Below, one piece after another: positions 23,177 to 36,600 of a stretch of DNA of 64,000 nucleotides. The position numbers and the translations under genes are program-made. Under the pieces are notes generated by a model, which was given only the letters and a program-made list of their open reading frames with translations, searched no databases and was not told the origin of the DNA. Every line of letters starts with the position of its first letter. Within the stretch, counting starts at the first letter, position 1. This DNA is from Cunninghamella blakesleeana. Taxonomy: Eukaryota; Mucoromycota; Mucoromycetes; Mucorales; Cunninghamellaceae. Location of the stretch: the NCBI GenBank assembly GCA_017871115.1, contig JAFCIZ010000002.1:2501501-2565500 (forward strand). Direction: 5' to 3'.

Positions 23177-25636
23177 TTATCGCCAGTCTCTTGTACCCAT
23201 AGAAGACTTGCTACTGAAGAGATGCTTGGGCATCTTGGTTTGAATACCACGATCAGCTTCACCACGTTTACCCAATCTATTAGATTTGCCTTGTACAATC
23301 TTCTTTTGTTTATCAGCTTCAAGTTTTTGTTTAACGTTACGGAAACCTTCACGAACAGCTTTAGCATCATCTATTTCGCTGCGAGTACCAGCAGTAGCTT
23401 CAGCTTCACGTACAGCTTCATCGGCAATAGATTCACTATGATTTCTTTTTCTTGAGTTAGCCATAGATTGAGTTCTATTCATAGCAGCTTCACTATCAAG
23501 ACCAATTTCACTAAGATGTTTACCCATATCATCAACGGATGCATTCTAAAAAACATAAAATTAAAAAAAATAAAAGGCATGAGTGATTATTTTCTCTTTC
23601 TCTTCCTCTTTTTTTTTTCCCTTTTTTTCCCCCTATTATACATATAATATAGACATACCTTGATAAGATCTTTGTGAGAAAGGGAAGAATAATTACGGGC
23701 ACGACTAGTACGATGAGCTTGAATGATCAACTTCTTCTTTTCACGAATAGCATCAGCAGTAGCCTTTTTAAATTCTTCATCAGAATCAAACTAGTTATTA
23801 ATAAAAAATAAAAAATAAAAATAGAAATGAGTGATCAGCTAATATATATATATATATATATATTTAACATAAAGTATTATATTAATAAAAATAATAATGA
23901 TAGTTACCATTTCTTCTTCTTCATTGTAATAACCTTCTTGTTCAAGACGTTCTTCTTCACGTTCCAAAGCTTCTAATTTTTCTTCAATATCAGGATCAAT
24001 AAAGTCGGCAACGTTATGACCATCCATAATTTCAGGAATAACGTCGTATTTCCAATCATCGTCGGCAAGTAAGTATTTCTTTTTAAGATCGACATTATAA
24101 ACACCAGCACCGCCATTTTCTACTTCTAAATCCTTTTCAAGTTTAGGACGATTAGGATCATTGACATCATATTTCACTTTATCTTTAGCACCTTCAGGAA
24201 TATTAGGTAAACGAATAACACTATCACGACTATGGGGTTGAGCCAAATGAATTTTATTAATAACATCGTTGATCTTGCTGGACTTCATCTTCATTTCCAC
24301 ACGGGCAGCTAATAAACGATCACAGGCGACGTTACGTACATCCATCACACCGATATCATTATAACAGGACATGGTTAAAACAGTAGCATTTTCTGAATTA
24401 GCAATTTCTTCAATCCAAGCTCTTTGTTCAGCAGGTAAATCTTCAGGTTTAGCTTGATCGATCTTATTAATGACCAATACAATAGGTTTGTTAGCAAAAA
24501 GGGGTTTGATACTATGGAATAATTTCACTTGATCTTCTACACTATAACCACATTGTTCAGATAAATCCATAAAATACATAATACATGATCTTAAATGTGC
24601 CATGGCTGTAATAGATTGCATTTCAATGGTGTTACGATCTTCTAAAGGATGATCCAAAATACCTGGAGTATCAATGACTTGCCATCTCATATACTTATAA
24701 TCCATATGACCAACAAAGAGTGATTTAGTGGTGAATGCATAAGGTTGTACATCAACATCTGCTCTGGTGATTTTATTGATAAAACTAGATTTACCAACGT
24801 TGGGATATCCACAAATTAATAATGTACGAGTATTAGGGTCAATTGATGGTAAACGAGATAAATGTTGTCTAACTTGTTCTAAATATGCTAAACTATCTTT
24901 TTGGCGCTTCATAATGGTAGCCATTCTAAAAAATAAAATAAAAAAAAAAGTAACCATAATAATATTTTTGATTAATATAAAATTATCGATATATATCTTC
25001 ACATTTTATTTTATTCTCTTATTTTTTATATGTTTACTATTGTTATTATTATTGAAATATAAATACAACATTATCGTTTTTATTTTTACCTTCCCAAAGC
25101 GGCCTTTTTTAATTGTTTACAACGATAAAGTGAATCACCGAACTTTAAAAGTCTAACATAATCTTTTGCAACTTGATCGATTAAATGACGAGCAGTATTT
25201 ATTTGACCTAAAGCAAGTTTATAATGATCTTTATCATAGAGTACATTCATTAAATCAGCATAGAAAGGATGAATGTCCTATTATATAAAGCAATAACAAT
25301 AAAAATAACAATAAAGATTAGTCAATATAGTTTTACCACTATCTAGTTGTACCCCTTTTTTTTATTATTTTTTTAAGTATCTAGTCATTTTATAAATCTA
25401 TATAAAAAAAAACTTACTTCGAGCTTAGGGAATTCATCCAAAATATTCTTAAACTTTTCTTCAAAACTTTCTTGAGTAAACTTGACCTTACGCATATAGA
25501 ATTGACGAATACGACCAATATTATAATTCTTATGGATCACAGTAGGAGTTTTACGTTGAGTTTTAGATAAAATGATATCAATGAAATCTGTTGCCGTAGG
25601 CACAGGTTCAATCTTTTTAAAATTATAAAGAGACAT
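23177..25636 (-). CDS. NOG1: Nucleolar GTP-binding protein 1, 60S biogenesis GTPase
   Basis: GTPase of pre-60S particles in nucleolus and nucleoplasm. Exons 25636-25418, 25277-25090, 24925-23908, 23790-23659, 23545-23177 give 641 aa, close to yeast Nog1 (647). N-terminus [20 protein letters not shown] and the helical bundle ([12 protein letters not shown]) are NOG1-typical. GTPase motifs: G1 [10 protein letters not shown]3 [18 protein letters not shown]4 NKID, with [10 protein letters not shown] as the switch region. The C-terminal NOGCT part includes [20 protein letters not shown] and a basic, Arg/Lys-rich tail ([25 protein letters not shown]). All splice joins keep frame. The codons of this gene are more biased than those of its neighbours, in line with high expression. 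Confidence 0.98.
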
Positions 25637-25891
25637 TATTGTATAAATATATATATATAATATATACGTTGAAAGAAAGAAAGAAAGGTTGAAGAGAAAA
25701 AAAGGAAAAAGAGAAAAAAAAAAAAAAAGAGCTTTAATTTAAAAAAGTTTTTTGATCACTTTTTTTTTTTCTTTTTGGAGAAAAATGTGGTGTGGCTTGG
25801 TTTTCAATCACCGTACATAAAAAAAATAATTTTTATGCTAAAAATCTATTTACAAATTATGCTACTTTCTAAAAAAAATAAAAATACTAAA

Positions 25892-27872
25892 CTATGGTAG
25901 AGCATCAAATACTGACGCATCTAAATCATCGCCATATATATCATCAAATTCATCTTCACTAAACATTTCTATTTTATCATTTGGTTCATTATCTATTATT
26001 TCGAGTTTTGGCTCTTGGCTTTGAATATTAACAATTGGTCTGATTTTAGACGGCGTTTCTAATCATCGGACGATAAATATATATTTTATACAAGTAAAAA
26101 TTCATGCAATTTTTTCTTCCTAATTATAATTAATTTATATATTTATATATTTGTATACCTAACATTTTGTTTCGATTATATTTAAAATATCTTTCATCAG
26201 GTCGAGAAAATTCCAACAAGCGTCTATTATGTTCTTTACGGTCAGCTAACATCACACCATGCATCGAGATTAACATTTGATATTGACTAAATACATTTTC
26301 CTATAAAGATATGGATCATAGTAACATAACGTTAATCATTTTATATATTTAAAATGTACATAAACATATACACACATATACATATACAACTATATCATTA
26401 CCTTCCAATAACCCATCGATCCTAGCATATCTGCATCGCATAAATTATCCATGGTTTTCGAATACTCAGTTATGTTGTCAGTAAAATAATGATAATTAGA
26501 ATACACCCATCCAATAAACGAATCACAGTCTGCATTACATTTATTCAGGATATCCTATTATATATATATATATAAAAGAAGAATGTAGTGTGTATGTGTG
26601 TAAATTAAATTAAATTGAACTGAAACATATGTGTAGATATGTGTATATTGTATATATTTATATTTCATTACTGTAGGTTTTGATTCTAATGCACCTGATT
26701 CTTCTCCTATCAAAAATAAAATGAAAATAAAAATCAGTAAGATAGCAATATATAATGAGTATAAAACGTTAATATAAATAAAGGCAATTTACGTTTGGCA
26801 TATAGAACCTTTCCAATGGCATGATAAAATGTAAGTGGATTTTCTCTGCAGTGTATACTATCAAATGATAATTGAAATTATATATATATACGGATTATTA
26901 TTTTTTTGTTATCGTTGTTACTTTTTTTTATCGCTAATATGTCGACTTACTTTGATGATGAAATAGATTGTTGATTATTATTATTATTTGGACGATTTTT
27001 TTTTCGTTTTTGTGGTAAAAGTGATCTAAAAGGTGTACAATGAAATTGCAATGTATTGATAGCGCATCGAATATCACCGTGACATTGTTCTATTATATCA
27101 TTCATTCGTTCACTACTTAATGAAACATTTGAATATCTGGCTTCTTGGTTTAAAACTCGATTCATTGCTTTTTTCAAATTTGCTTTAGTAACCGGATTAA
27201 ATCTGAAAATAATAATAATGATATTATTACATTTATCATTATTTAGGTATGTTTTATATAATTGTACATTTATATTTAAATAAATTTTACTTACTCGATA
27301 ACAGCACATTTTCCCGAAGTTTTAATATCATGAGTGAGTATATCCGAAATATTTGTTAATTGTGTTTCCATTTGATAGTAAGCTTTTGATCGATTGGAGT
27401 TTGATATTTGGGTATCACTTAGAACAATGGTTAATAAAAATCTATAATTGCTATTAATATATGATTTAAGAATGGATTGAAATTCATGTTTAATAGTCGT
27501 TGTTGTCAAGTCAGGCAGATCATCTAAAAGAATTATTTTTGGTTTATGCTGTTGTCTATCATGAGTATTTAAAGATATAGTCTCTATTGATCGTTTCAAA
27601 AAATGGCTGAATTTCGTCATGATGGGTTCATAATCTACATTAAAATAAAATAAAAAGCCATGTTTATAAAAAAAAATAGCTATGCTTTATTACTCTTTAC
27701 TATTATTTATCATTTGTATTTATGAATATACCTGGATCATAAAAACCTGTATGGGACACTTGTGGATTATTTGACCATTCTATAATTTCATAATCCAATG
27801 AATTTGCCAAAACTCGAATCGAAGTACTTTTTCCACAACCTGTTGGCCCTGTTAATATAAGTAACTATGCAT

Positions 27873-27905
<33 letters not shown>

Positions 27906-28502
27906 CATTAAAATATTAACATGGATTATTTTCATGAAAAATATAAAAAAACATATATGAACAAAATTTTACTTTATATTGTCCTCTACTTGATGATATG
28001 GCTGAGGATGCAAGAAACTGCTGAAGTTCTGTTAATTTTTGTTTTCTGATAGCAAGTTCATCCTGTTTGATAGTATAATAGTCAATATAAATCTGAAATT
28101 GGTACCTAGATCTATACATATATTTATTTCTATTCTATTTCTACATCTATTTCTATTTTATTACTATTGTCGAAGGAGTATATTTTTCATTCCAAAGCAC
28201 TGTTGAATTAATAATAATAATAATAATAATAATAAATACAAGTTAAAAAAAATCAAATGTATATTGATATATAAATTGGATTGATTAGGATCTTACACGC
28301 TGAATCGAGATTTGTATTTCCAGCATTATCTATTTCTGGAGAATAATCTTGCGTTGAATATGCTGGTAGTAAAAAGTTCTAATTTTATAGAATTATAATA
28401 ATATAACAATAATCAATACTTTAATGTATTTATATATATTTAAATTCTAGTATATTTTTATATGAAGCTTACTGGTCCATTTTGAATATTTAAATTTGAC
28501 AT
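25892..28502 (-). CDS. rad17: Checkpoint clamp loader Rad17 (Rad24 type)
   Basis: AAA+ subunit that, with Rfc2-5, loads the 9-1-1 clamp at DNA damage. Twelve exons: 28502-28473, 28378-28297, 28199-28165, 28062-27973, 27864-27732, 27634-27295, 27202-26951, 26845-26793, 26706-26672, 26554-26402, 26300-26159, 26058-25892; total 503 aa. N-terminal LWNEKYTPSTIDELAIRKQK is the Rad17 signature; Walker A is GPTGCGKSTS; Walker B region is KIILLDDLPDL. Downstream, NDIIEQCHGDIRCAINTLQF matches AAA+ sensor 2 of RFC-like proteins, and NPLTFYHAIGKVLYAK is the post-AAA Rad17 segment. The C-terminus is acidic (MFSDEDEFDDIYGDDLD). It is shorter than yeast Rad24 (659) or S. pombe Rad17 (606). One intron has a (TAGA)n repeat. 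The mini-exons of 30 and 35 nt are supported by frame only. Confidence 0.93.
27873..27904. repeat. (TAGA)n microsatellite in a rad17 intron
   Basis: Eight near-perfect copies of a 4-bp unit directly upstream, in gene orientation, of the exon with Walker A. Confidence 0.9.
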
Positions 28503-28731
28503 TAACAACTAAATTATATCGGACATACAGAAAGGAAAGAAAAAAATATATTTAAAAAATTACACTTTTTTTTTAAAAAAAAAAACGCCGGAGCTTCAAC
28601 TTTTTTCGCGTATAAAAATGATCAAATTTTTTTAATTTTGAAATATTTTATTATAGGTTATTTAAAAAAAATATAACATGTCAAGTGCATATAATAAAAA
28701 CGAGTAAATAACAATAGTAATAATCTTATTA

Positions 28732-31700
28732 TTATTCTGTTACTGATTGTCCCATTATTGAATCCATTTGTGACTGTAATCGAATTATTAATTGTCTAGT
28801 TTTTTGTGTTGGTTTATCCGAAGCTTCTTGAGATTGGGCATACCATAAAGCCAAACCAATGTACTCCAATCTTTTATCTGCTGTAATATTAGGAGATCTA
28901 TTGGCTAATGCTTCCAAATACAAAGCTGCTTCATAATATTGTTGGTGTCTTCGATAATACTGCCATAAGAATTGTATAGAATCTAATTCACTAACATGCT
29001 GTTTGAAGAAAGGTATAATATGTTTTGAATCTACCCATAATAATTCCCTACTTCTATCATTTTGTAAGAACCATTGGTATAATGTATAGTGAAATAGCTT
29101 GTCGTCATGTGATAGTGCTCTTTGTAATATTGTATCAAATAACGTGTTTGGATCCATATCACCATCACAGTTACTATTATCATTACGCCCATTAATATTA
29201 TTATAACTTTTACCATTCTGTAAATTTTTAATTTCAGTTAACGTGACAAAGATATGATCATAACATCTTAATCGAAGATCATAAGATTGAACTCGCGAGT
29301 CACCTGGGCGCATTTTAGATTCCATATATAATAAACCTTTTTCATGTGGGTCAAGTTTCCTAGCCCTTTCTAATGCAAATTCTATCACCCCTTCATAATA
29401 TCGTTGTCTTCTGTATTCTTCACAAATGGCTGTCATTTTATCTTCTGATATACTATCAGCCACTTCCTTGAAATATTTTAATGATTCATCCAAAGCAACT
29501 TTTGTTTCTTCATATTCAGCACCTGGCTTATAAGCATAATGAAGATACTCCACACCCTATTAATAAAATAATAATAATAATAAAAATAATGATATAATTA
29601 AAATATTGAATATAGTTTTTTTAAAATATAACAAAAATAATAACATAGTGCATTACTTGATAAAAGTTCATATCACTAGAATCAAAGAAAGATGGACATC
29701 TCTTTCGTAAAAAGTTACTTATATAACTATGTTCTACACGATGATTAGATCTATAATTGAATATTGTAGCAACCACTAAGTCCCTCCTTAATATGATTCC
29801 ACGAGATGAAGATAATATGTTTTCCAACGTCATTTCTAATATTTCATTTTTAACAGAATCTTGAACGCTGATAATATACATACGATTATTGATTAGTTCA
29901 TATCATGTTGTTTTATAATTAAACTCATCACTATAAACATTAATATTCAAAAACTATACCTTTGTAAAATTTCGTTCACATTTGAATCAATCACAAAAGC
30001 CATATACGTAATTGCATCAATACACTGTGTAAGAAGTTGGTAAAGCTCATGCAATGATTGTTGCTCTTGCTATAATATAAAATAAATAGTGAGTAAACAA
30101 ATAAGTAGTAGAATTATATGTATGTATTTATAAATATAAATTATTACCAAAAGTAACTGTAAAGTGTTTTGATCAGATAATTCAGCCAATTGAAATTTAA
30201 CATTATATATACTAGCTGGACGATGGAAATCAGGATTTCTATAAAAATTAACTGAATTATAAGCTTTTTTAAAGAAAAAGATTATTTTTTTTTTGTTTTT
30301 AAAAATTAAAGGTATAGTATAACTTACTCGTCCATAAATTGTTTTAACCTAATAAGGTTTTGTTTGACAGGAAGAAATTCAAGTTGAACGGAACTCATTG
30401 CACCTTTTTTGGTTTCCTTAAAACTAGTATAATAATAATAGACCAAGATAGATTTCAATATATGCACTAATTTATAAATACAATGTATCACCCCTATAAA
30501 CACATACTTTAAAAATAATTTTTACCTAATTTCAAACATTTTTTTTTTCCAAATACTTGATATAAGCCTTGAAAAGTATAATGCTAATCCATCATGCTTA
30601 TTACTATATTTTACACCAGTAGGACCAACGGCTTGCCCAAGAAAATTTCCACTTATAGGCGCAGTTCCAGATGCTGAGGGTTCACCACCAAAATCAAAAA
30701 ATAATTTTTTTGCACGCGTTCCAACAAGTCCTTAAAAATATAAAATAAAATAAATAATAATAAATTAATAAAAGTTCGATATTTTTTTTTAATAAAAAGA
30801 TTTTATATACATTTATATACACTTACGTTGATCAGAAGAATTAAAAGTATGCCTTGCGCAAATGATACTAAGGCACATTGCACATGTTTCTGTAGGTCCA
30901 TAGTGTTCAAAAAATGAAAGAATATCACGCTGAGAAGGTTCACTGTGAAACTGAGGATTCAATAAAAGATTATACAAAATATCTACAGGTCGTGGTTTAT
31001 TAAATACAGTTAATCCTTCGATAGTGAGTATCATAAATTTTCTAGGCGTATCTGTAAGCTGTTCTCCTATATCATTAATAGGATACTTTCCCTTGCGTTT
31101 TGAACTGACTTCTAAAATAGTATAAGGCATCCAGTTATATTCTAATTCTGTAATAGATTCTACAAAAGGCGGATTTTGCGATACCTATACCAACAAAAAA
31201 AAAAAAAAAAATAGATACATTATATTAATCCTTATTTTTCTTTATACCCTTTATTATACCATATTTATATATACATATATATATATATAAGTTAAAAAAA
31301 CATACATATCCATATCCGGTGCTTGCAGGTTGTTTAATTATACTCTCAATAGCAGCTGATGACATGTATATAGTTCGTCGCTCTTCAATAGTAGATTGTA
31401 GAACATTTTTTTCGGAGGCCAAGAATACACCACAACTATAATAAGATGTTCCTATATTTTGATAAGGCTGAATATTTTGGTGGCTTGCTTTAGGTGGAGA
31501 TGGTAAACGTACATGTACTAATTCAAGGGCATTTGGTGTTATTATGTTGTTAATACTATTACTATTGAATGGCTGTTGTGTATAGGTAGTACGAACACCA
31601 TTACGCTCATGAGTAAAATAAAGACGAAATCCACGTTTTGTGACAGCAACAAGATGAATTTTTTTGGACTCTGATTTTGTTATTACATGAAGTGACTCAA

Positions 31701-33283
31701 TTTCAAAATGGTTAGCATCATACATCATAGGTCTACACATTTGTCTAGCTGAATTGAGAATATCTGTATTTTTGGCAACATGTGTAAACTCAGTTTGAGT
31801 TGGACCAATATAAAACACCTATAATTGAATATATATGTCATGATCGGTTGAATTCATTATATAATCCAAGCACTACTATATTTTATTTTACTATAATAAA
31901 CTTACCTCGATTTCAGATTTTACTGTTAATAAGTACAAAACATTTCGTTCATTGTCGATAGTAATTGATCTATAATTACCGGTGAATGATGATCTAAATA
32001 AAGTTGGTACATATGAACTTATTCCTGCTCCAGTTAAACATTTAAGACTACATGTAGATCCAAACCATTTTTGAGGGCTCTATTTGAAAATATATACGTT
32101 CAGCATTAACTCTGTGATTTTATATTTGACTTTAATTTTTTTTTTTCTTACTTGATAATCCAATTCATATAAATGACCATTATTTGCTGTCATAAATATA
32201 CGCCCATTATTTGTCCCATTAATAGACGTTATTTGAATATCATCGGAAGATACAGATAAATCGGTGGCGAGTAATTTCATGCATTTACTAGAATCCGAAT
32301 CATCTATACTGTTATTATGTGTCATTTGTGATGGATACGGTTTAAAAGAAACGCCGAGTAAGATAAATTGAAGTGGTGTTGCAACTACAAGAATATATTC
32401 AATAAAATCATCGAATACACCTAAAATAATAAAAAAGTGAAACAATAACGCGTCGTAAAAATATAATTATTAACGATAATACAAGGCTTTTAGTATACCC
32501 ATTATTGTTATTCTTTTTTTAAAAAAAAAGCATACGTACCAGGTTTGGGCTTCACTAAAATTACTTTATATATGACTTGATCTTGATCATCATATGTATA
32601 TATATCATCCTTAGCACTATTTATTAAAAGAGCATATTTTATATAAATATGGTTTGCTATTTATCGAGGATCATTATTTATTGTTTGCCTTCTATTGTTA
32701 TCGTATATCATTATTAATTTTATTATAGTTATAACTAGTACTATAGTTATTTACCCTTCAGTATCATAATTCCATAAATATAAACGATTGTCTATTGATA
32801 CCCAAGCATAGCCGATTTCCGGTAACAGTCCCATATATTTGTGTCGATATGATTCTATATATAATAAAATAAAAATCAATACTCATCTAAAGCTTGAAAA
32901 TTTAATATTATCTTTTCTTTTATTTATTATATATTTACGTTGTAAAAGTTCATGAATCATTGTTGGTGTGTTTATTTTATCAACTTTAATAACATTATCC
33001 TTATCGGTTGTAACAGATTGCATATAATCCTTCGACACAGGACCTGTATAGATAATAATAGATTAAAAATTAATCATAGTTTAGATTTACTAATTTTTTT
33101 CTTTCGTTTATTTATTTATTTATTCATTTCTGTTATTGCTGTACCTTTTAAAAGATCTGCTAAATCAGGTTGCTTTGGATCTTTTTCAATCCATTGACTT
33201 AATATTTCTCCAGCTTTTACAAGAGGTTCGTTTTTTTTTATATCATATTTAGCTATATCATCAGAATCTAAAGTATTAATCAT
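28732..33283 (-). CDS. NUP155: Nucleoporin Nup155/Nup157-170 family
   Basis: Scaffold nucleoporin of the inner ring of the nuclear pore. Fourteen exons: 33283-33145, 33043-32939, 32854-32755, 32616-32540, 32420-32152, 32079-31906, 31818-31306, 31184-30827, 30730-30526, 30423-30328, 30238-30148, 30069-29960, 29867-29657, 29556-28732; total 1090 aa. Family features: N-terminal segment LVKAGEILSQWIEKD, then YRHKYMGLLPEIGYAWVSID and LYLWNYD of the first propeller blades; the middle FFEHYGPTETCAMCLSIIC; and the C-terminal helical part with ICEEYRRQRYYEGVIEFAL, YDLRLRCYDHIF and YYEAALYLEALANR. Yeast and animal members are about 1,350-1,500 aa, so this one is short, which may be real or reflect missed exons. 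It is divergent from the GDE1-type gene. Confidence 0.93.
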
Positions 33284-33698
33284 TATTTAACAAAATAAAT
33301 GAAAATAAATAAATAATACAAAAAAAGACAGAGAAAAAAATTTCTACCGCTAGTATTTTTCTTTCGAAAAATTTAATCACCGCTTTAGTTTTTTTTTTGT
33401 GATCAATGTAAAAAAATATTTTTTTTTCAACATTATAATTTCAAAACAAACTAAAATATTTATTATCACGTCCCCCATTCCCCAAGAAATAATATACTAT
33501 TTGGTAGTTTCGAAATCATTACTTATTTTCCAATAAAAAACTTCACGTGTATGATTTTAAGGATAATGAATTTATGTGAATTACCAAACTCCGCATTAAA
33601 AAAAATTTAAAAGGCAATTTTTTTTTACTTTTCTTTTTTTTTTCTTTTTTTTCCTCTTTACTTTTTTTAAAAAAAAGTACATTTTTCATAAAACTAAT
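33284..33698. promoter_or_regulatory. Divergent promoter with CACGTG box (NUP155 / GDE1-type)
   Basis: 415-bp spacer. CACGTGT at 33544-33549 (+1) lies 150 bp before the GDE1-type start. CACGTG is the core of Pho4-type sites that control phosphate genes in yeast, a fitting regulator for an SPX-GDPD gene; this is inference. T-rich tracts precede both starts. Confidence 0.45.
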
Positions 33699-36600
33699 AT
33701 GAAATTTGGTAAAGCTCTACTTAGCAATCAAATTCCTGAATGGTCTAAAAATTATTTAAATTATAAAGCTATTAAAAAATCCATTAATGAAGCATCTCAT
33801 GCTTTACCTCCTCCTCCAGAAACAATCACAGGTACAAATATAGTTACATAAGTTTATTTTAATATCAAGCCACTTAAAATATATATTACAACATATTAAT
33901 ATTATATGCTCACCTGTTTATTACTATTATTTTTAATATTACTACTTATATTTATACTATAGCTTTGTTCTTTCAACTAGACAGAGAACTTGAAAAGGTA
34001 AACACTTTCTATACTTATAAACAATCTCAAATTGATAGACGTCTTTGGATTTTATCTGAAAAATATCAACAACACAATGATTTGATGACAACCGAAAAAC
34101 ACGATGAAGATAGTACCTCTGGTTCAGCTAATCATGATATTACTGAAGAGCTATTAAGCGCCCTTCAAGAAACAAGAGCTCAGTTAAATAAACTCATTCG
34201 TTTTGCTGAACTCAATACCAAAGGTTTTAAGAAGATATTAAAAAAGTAAGATAAGATAAGATTAAAAAAAAAAGAGAGATGCAAAAAATCCATTATAATC
34301 ATCAAATATTAATATATTTATTGTTTTTATTTATTTATTTATCAACCTGTTTAGATTGGATAAAAAACTCGGACTTGATACCCAATCTGTCTACCTGGAA
34401 ACAAAGGTTGGTTTTAGTTGAAAAGTAAACATGTTGTAAACAGCTCTCTATGCTCCTATCGTTGTATATACATTTTTTGATTATATATGTATATATATTA
34501 TATTATATATAGGTTGAAGTTCTTCCTTTTGCAAATCATATACCAATGCGTAATGAAATGGAAAAATTAGTGCAATGGGTCAATAATTTAGCTATCAATG
34601 CTGAAAAAAGCACCTCTTTAGAATTGAACCATCAAAATCCAAGCTCTATTTCCGTTAATTTATCCCTACCATCTAAAATTAATAGATTTAACACATTATC
34701 TGAAACACAAAATCAACAATTTGCCCAAGCTATTGAAAAAGATGATATTGAAACATTGTCATCTCTCCTTCATTTATTGGATACAACTGCCACCAAACCT
34801 CCACATGATCTTAATATGGTAATTCTAAATACATGACGATGAAGAAAAAAAAAGGAAAAAGGGAAAAAAAATAACCTTATTTTAGTTGTTATTATAATCT
34901 TCATTATTTAATCATAATGCTTTTCTTATTATTCTTATGTTTATTATTATTAATAGACAAGATATGGATTATTAGAATTAGCAGCACAAAAAGGATCAAT
35001 TCAAACTATTATATTTTTAATTAAATCTGGTGTGGATCCTTTACAGTATCATGACATCAATGACCGTAATACACTTCATAAATTATCTATTCGTGCAGAT
35101 ACTTTAGATGACTTTGCTATTAATGGAATTAAAAAATTATTGGAATTAGCACCTGGATTAACAACACAAACTGATTTTGCTGGTAGACGTCCTTTACATT
35201 ATGCTGCTGAACGTGAAAACCCTGCAATGGTAAAATTGCTTTTGGAACATGCTATTCAACACAAAGATTATGATTTACGTAAAAATGGATTTGCTGACCC
35301 TCAGTGGCAAGATCGTGAAGGTTACAATCCCTTATTTGTGGCTATTTTGGGTGCTCATACAGACACTGTAAAAACAATTATTGATATTGGCAACATTCAA
35401 AATATCGATGAAACTATCACTGGTAATATATATATATATATATATATATAATGACTGACAATAATAATAAAAAAATATGATATCTATATAGCAACTCAAT
35501 ATTATCTATCAATTTTTATTATACGTAAATAGCATCTACTAGTAACCATATAATTAACGAAAATGCTGAAAAGGAAAAACCTGATTTTACTTTATCTTCC
35601 CACCATCCTTCCTCAATTGCTATGGCTGTGGAACTTAAAAATGCCTCTTTATTACAACTTTTAATTGAAAAAGGTGCAACAGTAGATATTGCTGACGATG
35701 ATGGCGAAACTGCGCTGATTTTAGCTGTTCGAAATGGATTTATTGAAGGCGTTAAAATATTAATTGATGCTGGCCATGCCTCTATCAATCATACTGAAAA
35801 AATCAATGGCGCTACGCCATTAATCGTTGCTGGTAATAACAAAAAATAATAGATAATGGAACAAAATAAATAATATAAATAAATATAATGATAAGAGATA
35901 ATTAATTTTTATACATATATCATTTTATACTATAGCTATTGAAGGAAATTTGGAAATAACACAATTACTTTTGGATGGAGGTGCAGATAAAAATATTACA
36001 GATAGTAACGGTTGGACTGCATATGAACATGCAGTATTCCGTGGAAATTTAGAAATTGGACGTAAAACTAAACCAGCCATTGTAGCAAAACCTTTACCGA
36101 ATTCTAATGAATCAACTAGGTCACCTACTACTGGTAGAGCAAAATCTTTAGCAAGACCTGAACGTTTATATGGACATAAATATTTAACCGATCAAAGCAT
36201 GATCATCATTACACTTGGATCCAATGATGTTAGAAATTTATTATCACAATGCTTTTTAAATTTAAAAGAGACCTTAGCAGAAGATCAACGGTTATCCATA
36301 ACTGTATCTGCAACAAATGCAACTGGTGAATTCCCAATTCTTGATTTACCACCTAATAATCAACATCACTTATTACACCCTGAACCTATTGTATTATTTG
36401 CCACTAACCCTGAAGAAGTTGTTGTTCGTTTTGACTTGGTAGAAACATTTTCTTCTACACCAAAAGAAAGTATACTTGCCCGCGGTACAGCCCTTCTCTC
36501 TGGTGATCATATTTTTTCAAAAACAAAAGCTTTTAAAGGCCATGCTACCGGTAATTCTTCTCTACGGGGGCAACAAATCGTACCTTTGGTTCGTTCTTCA

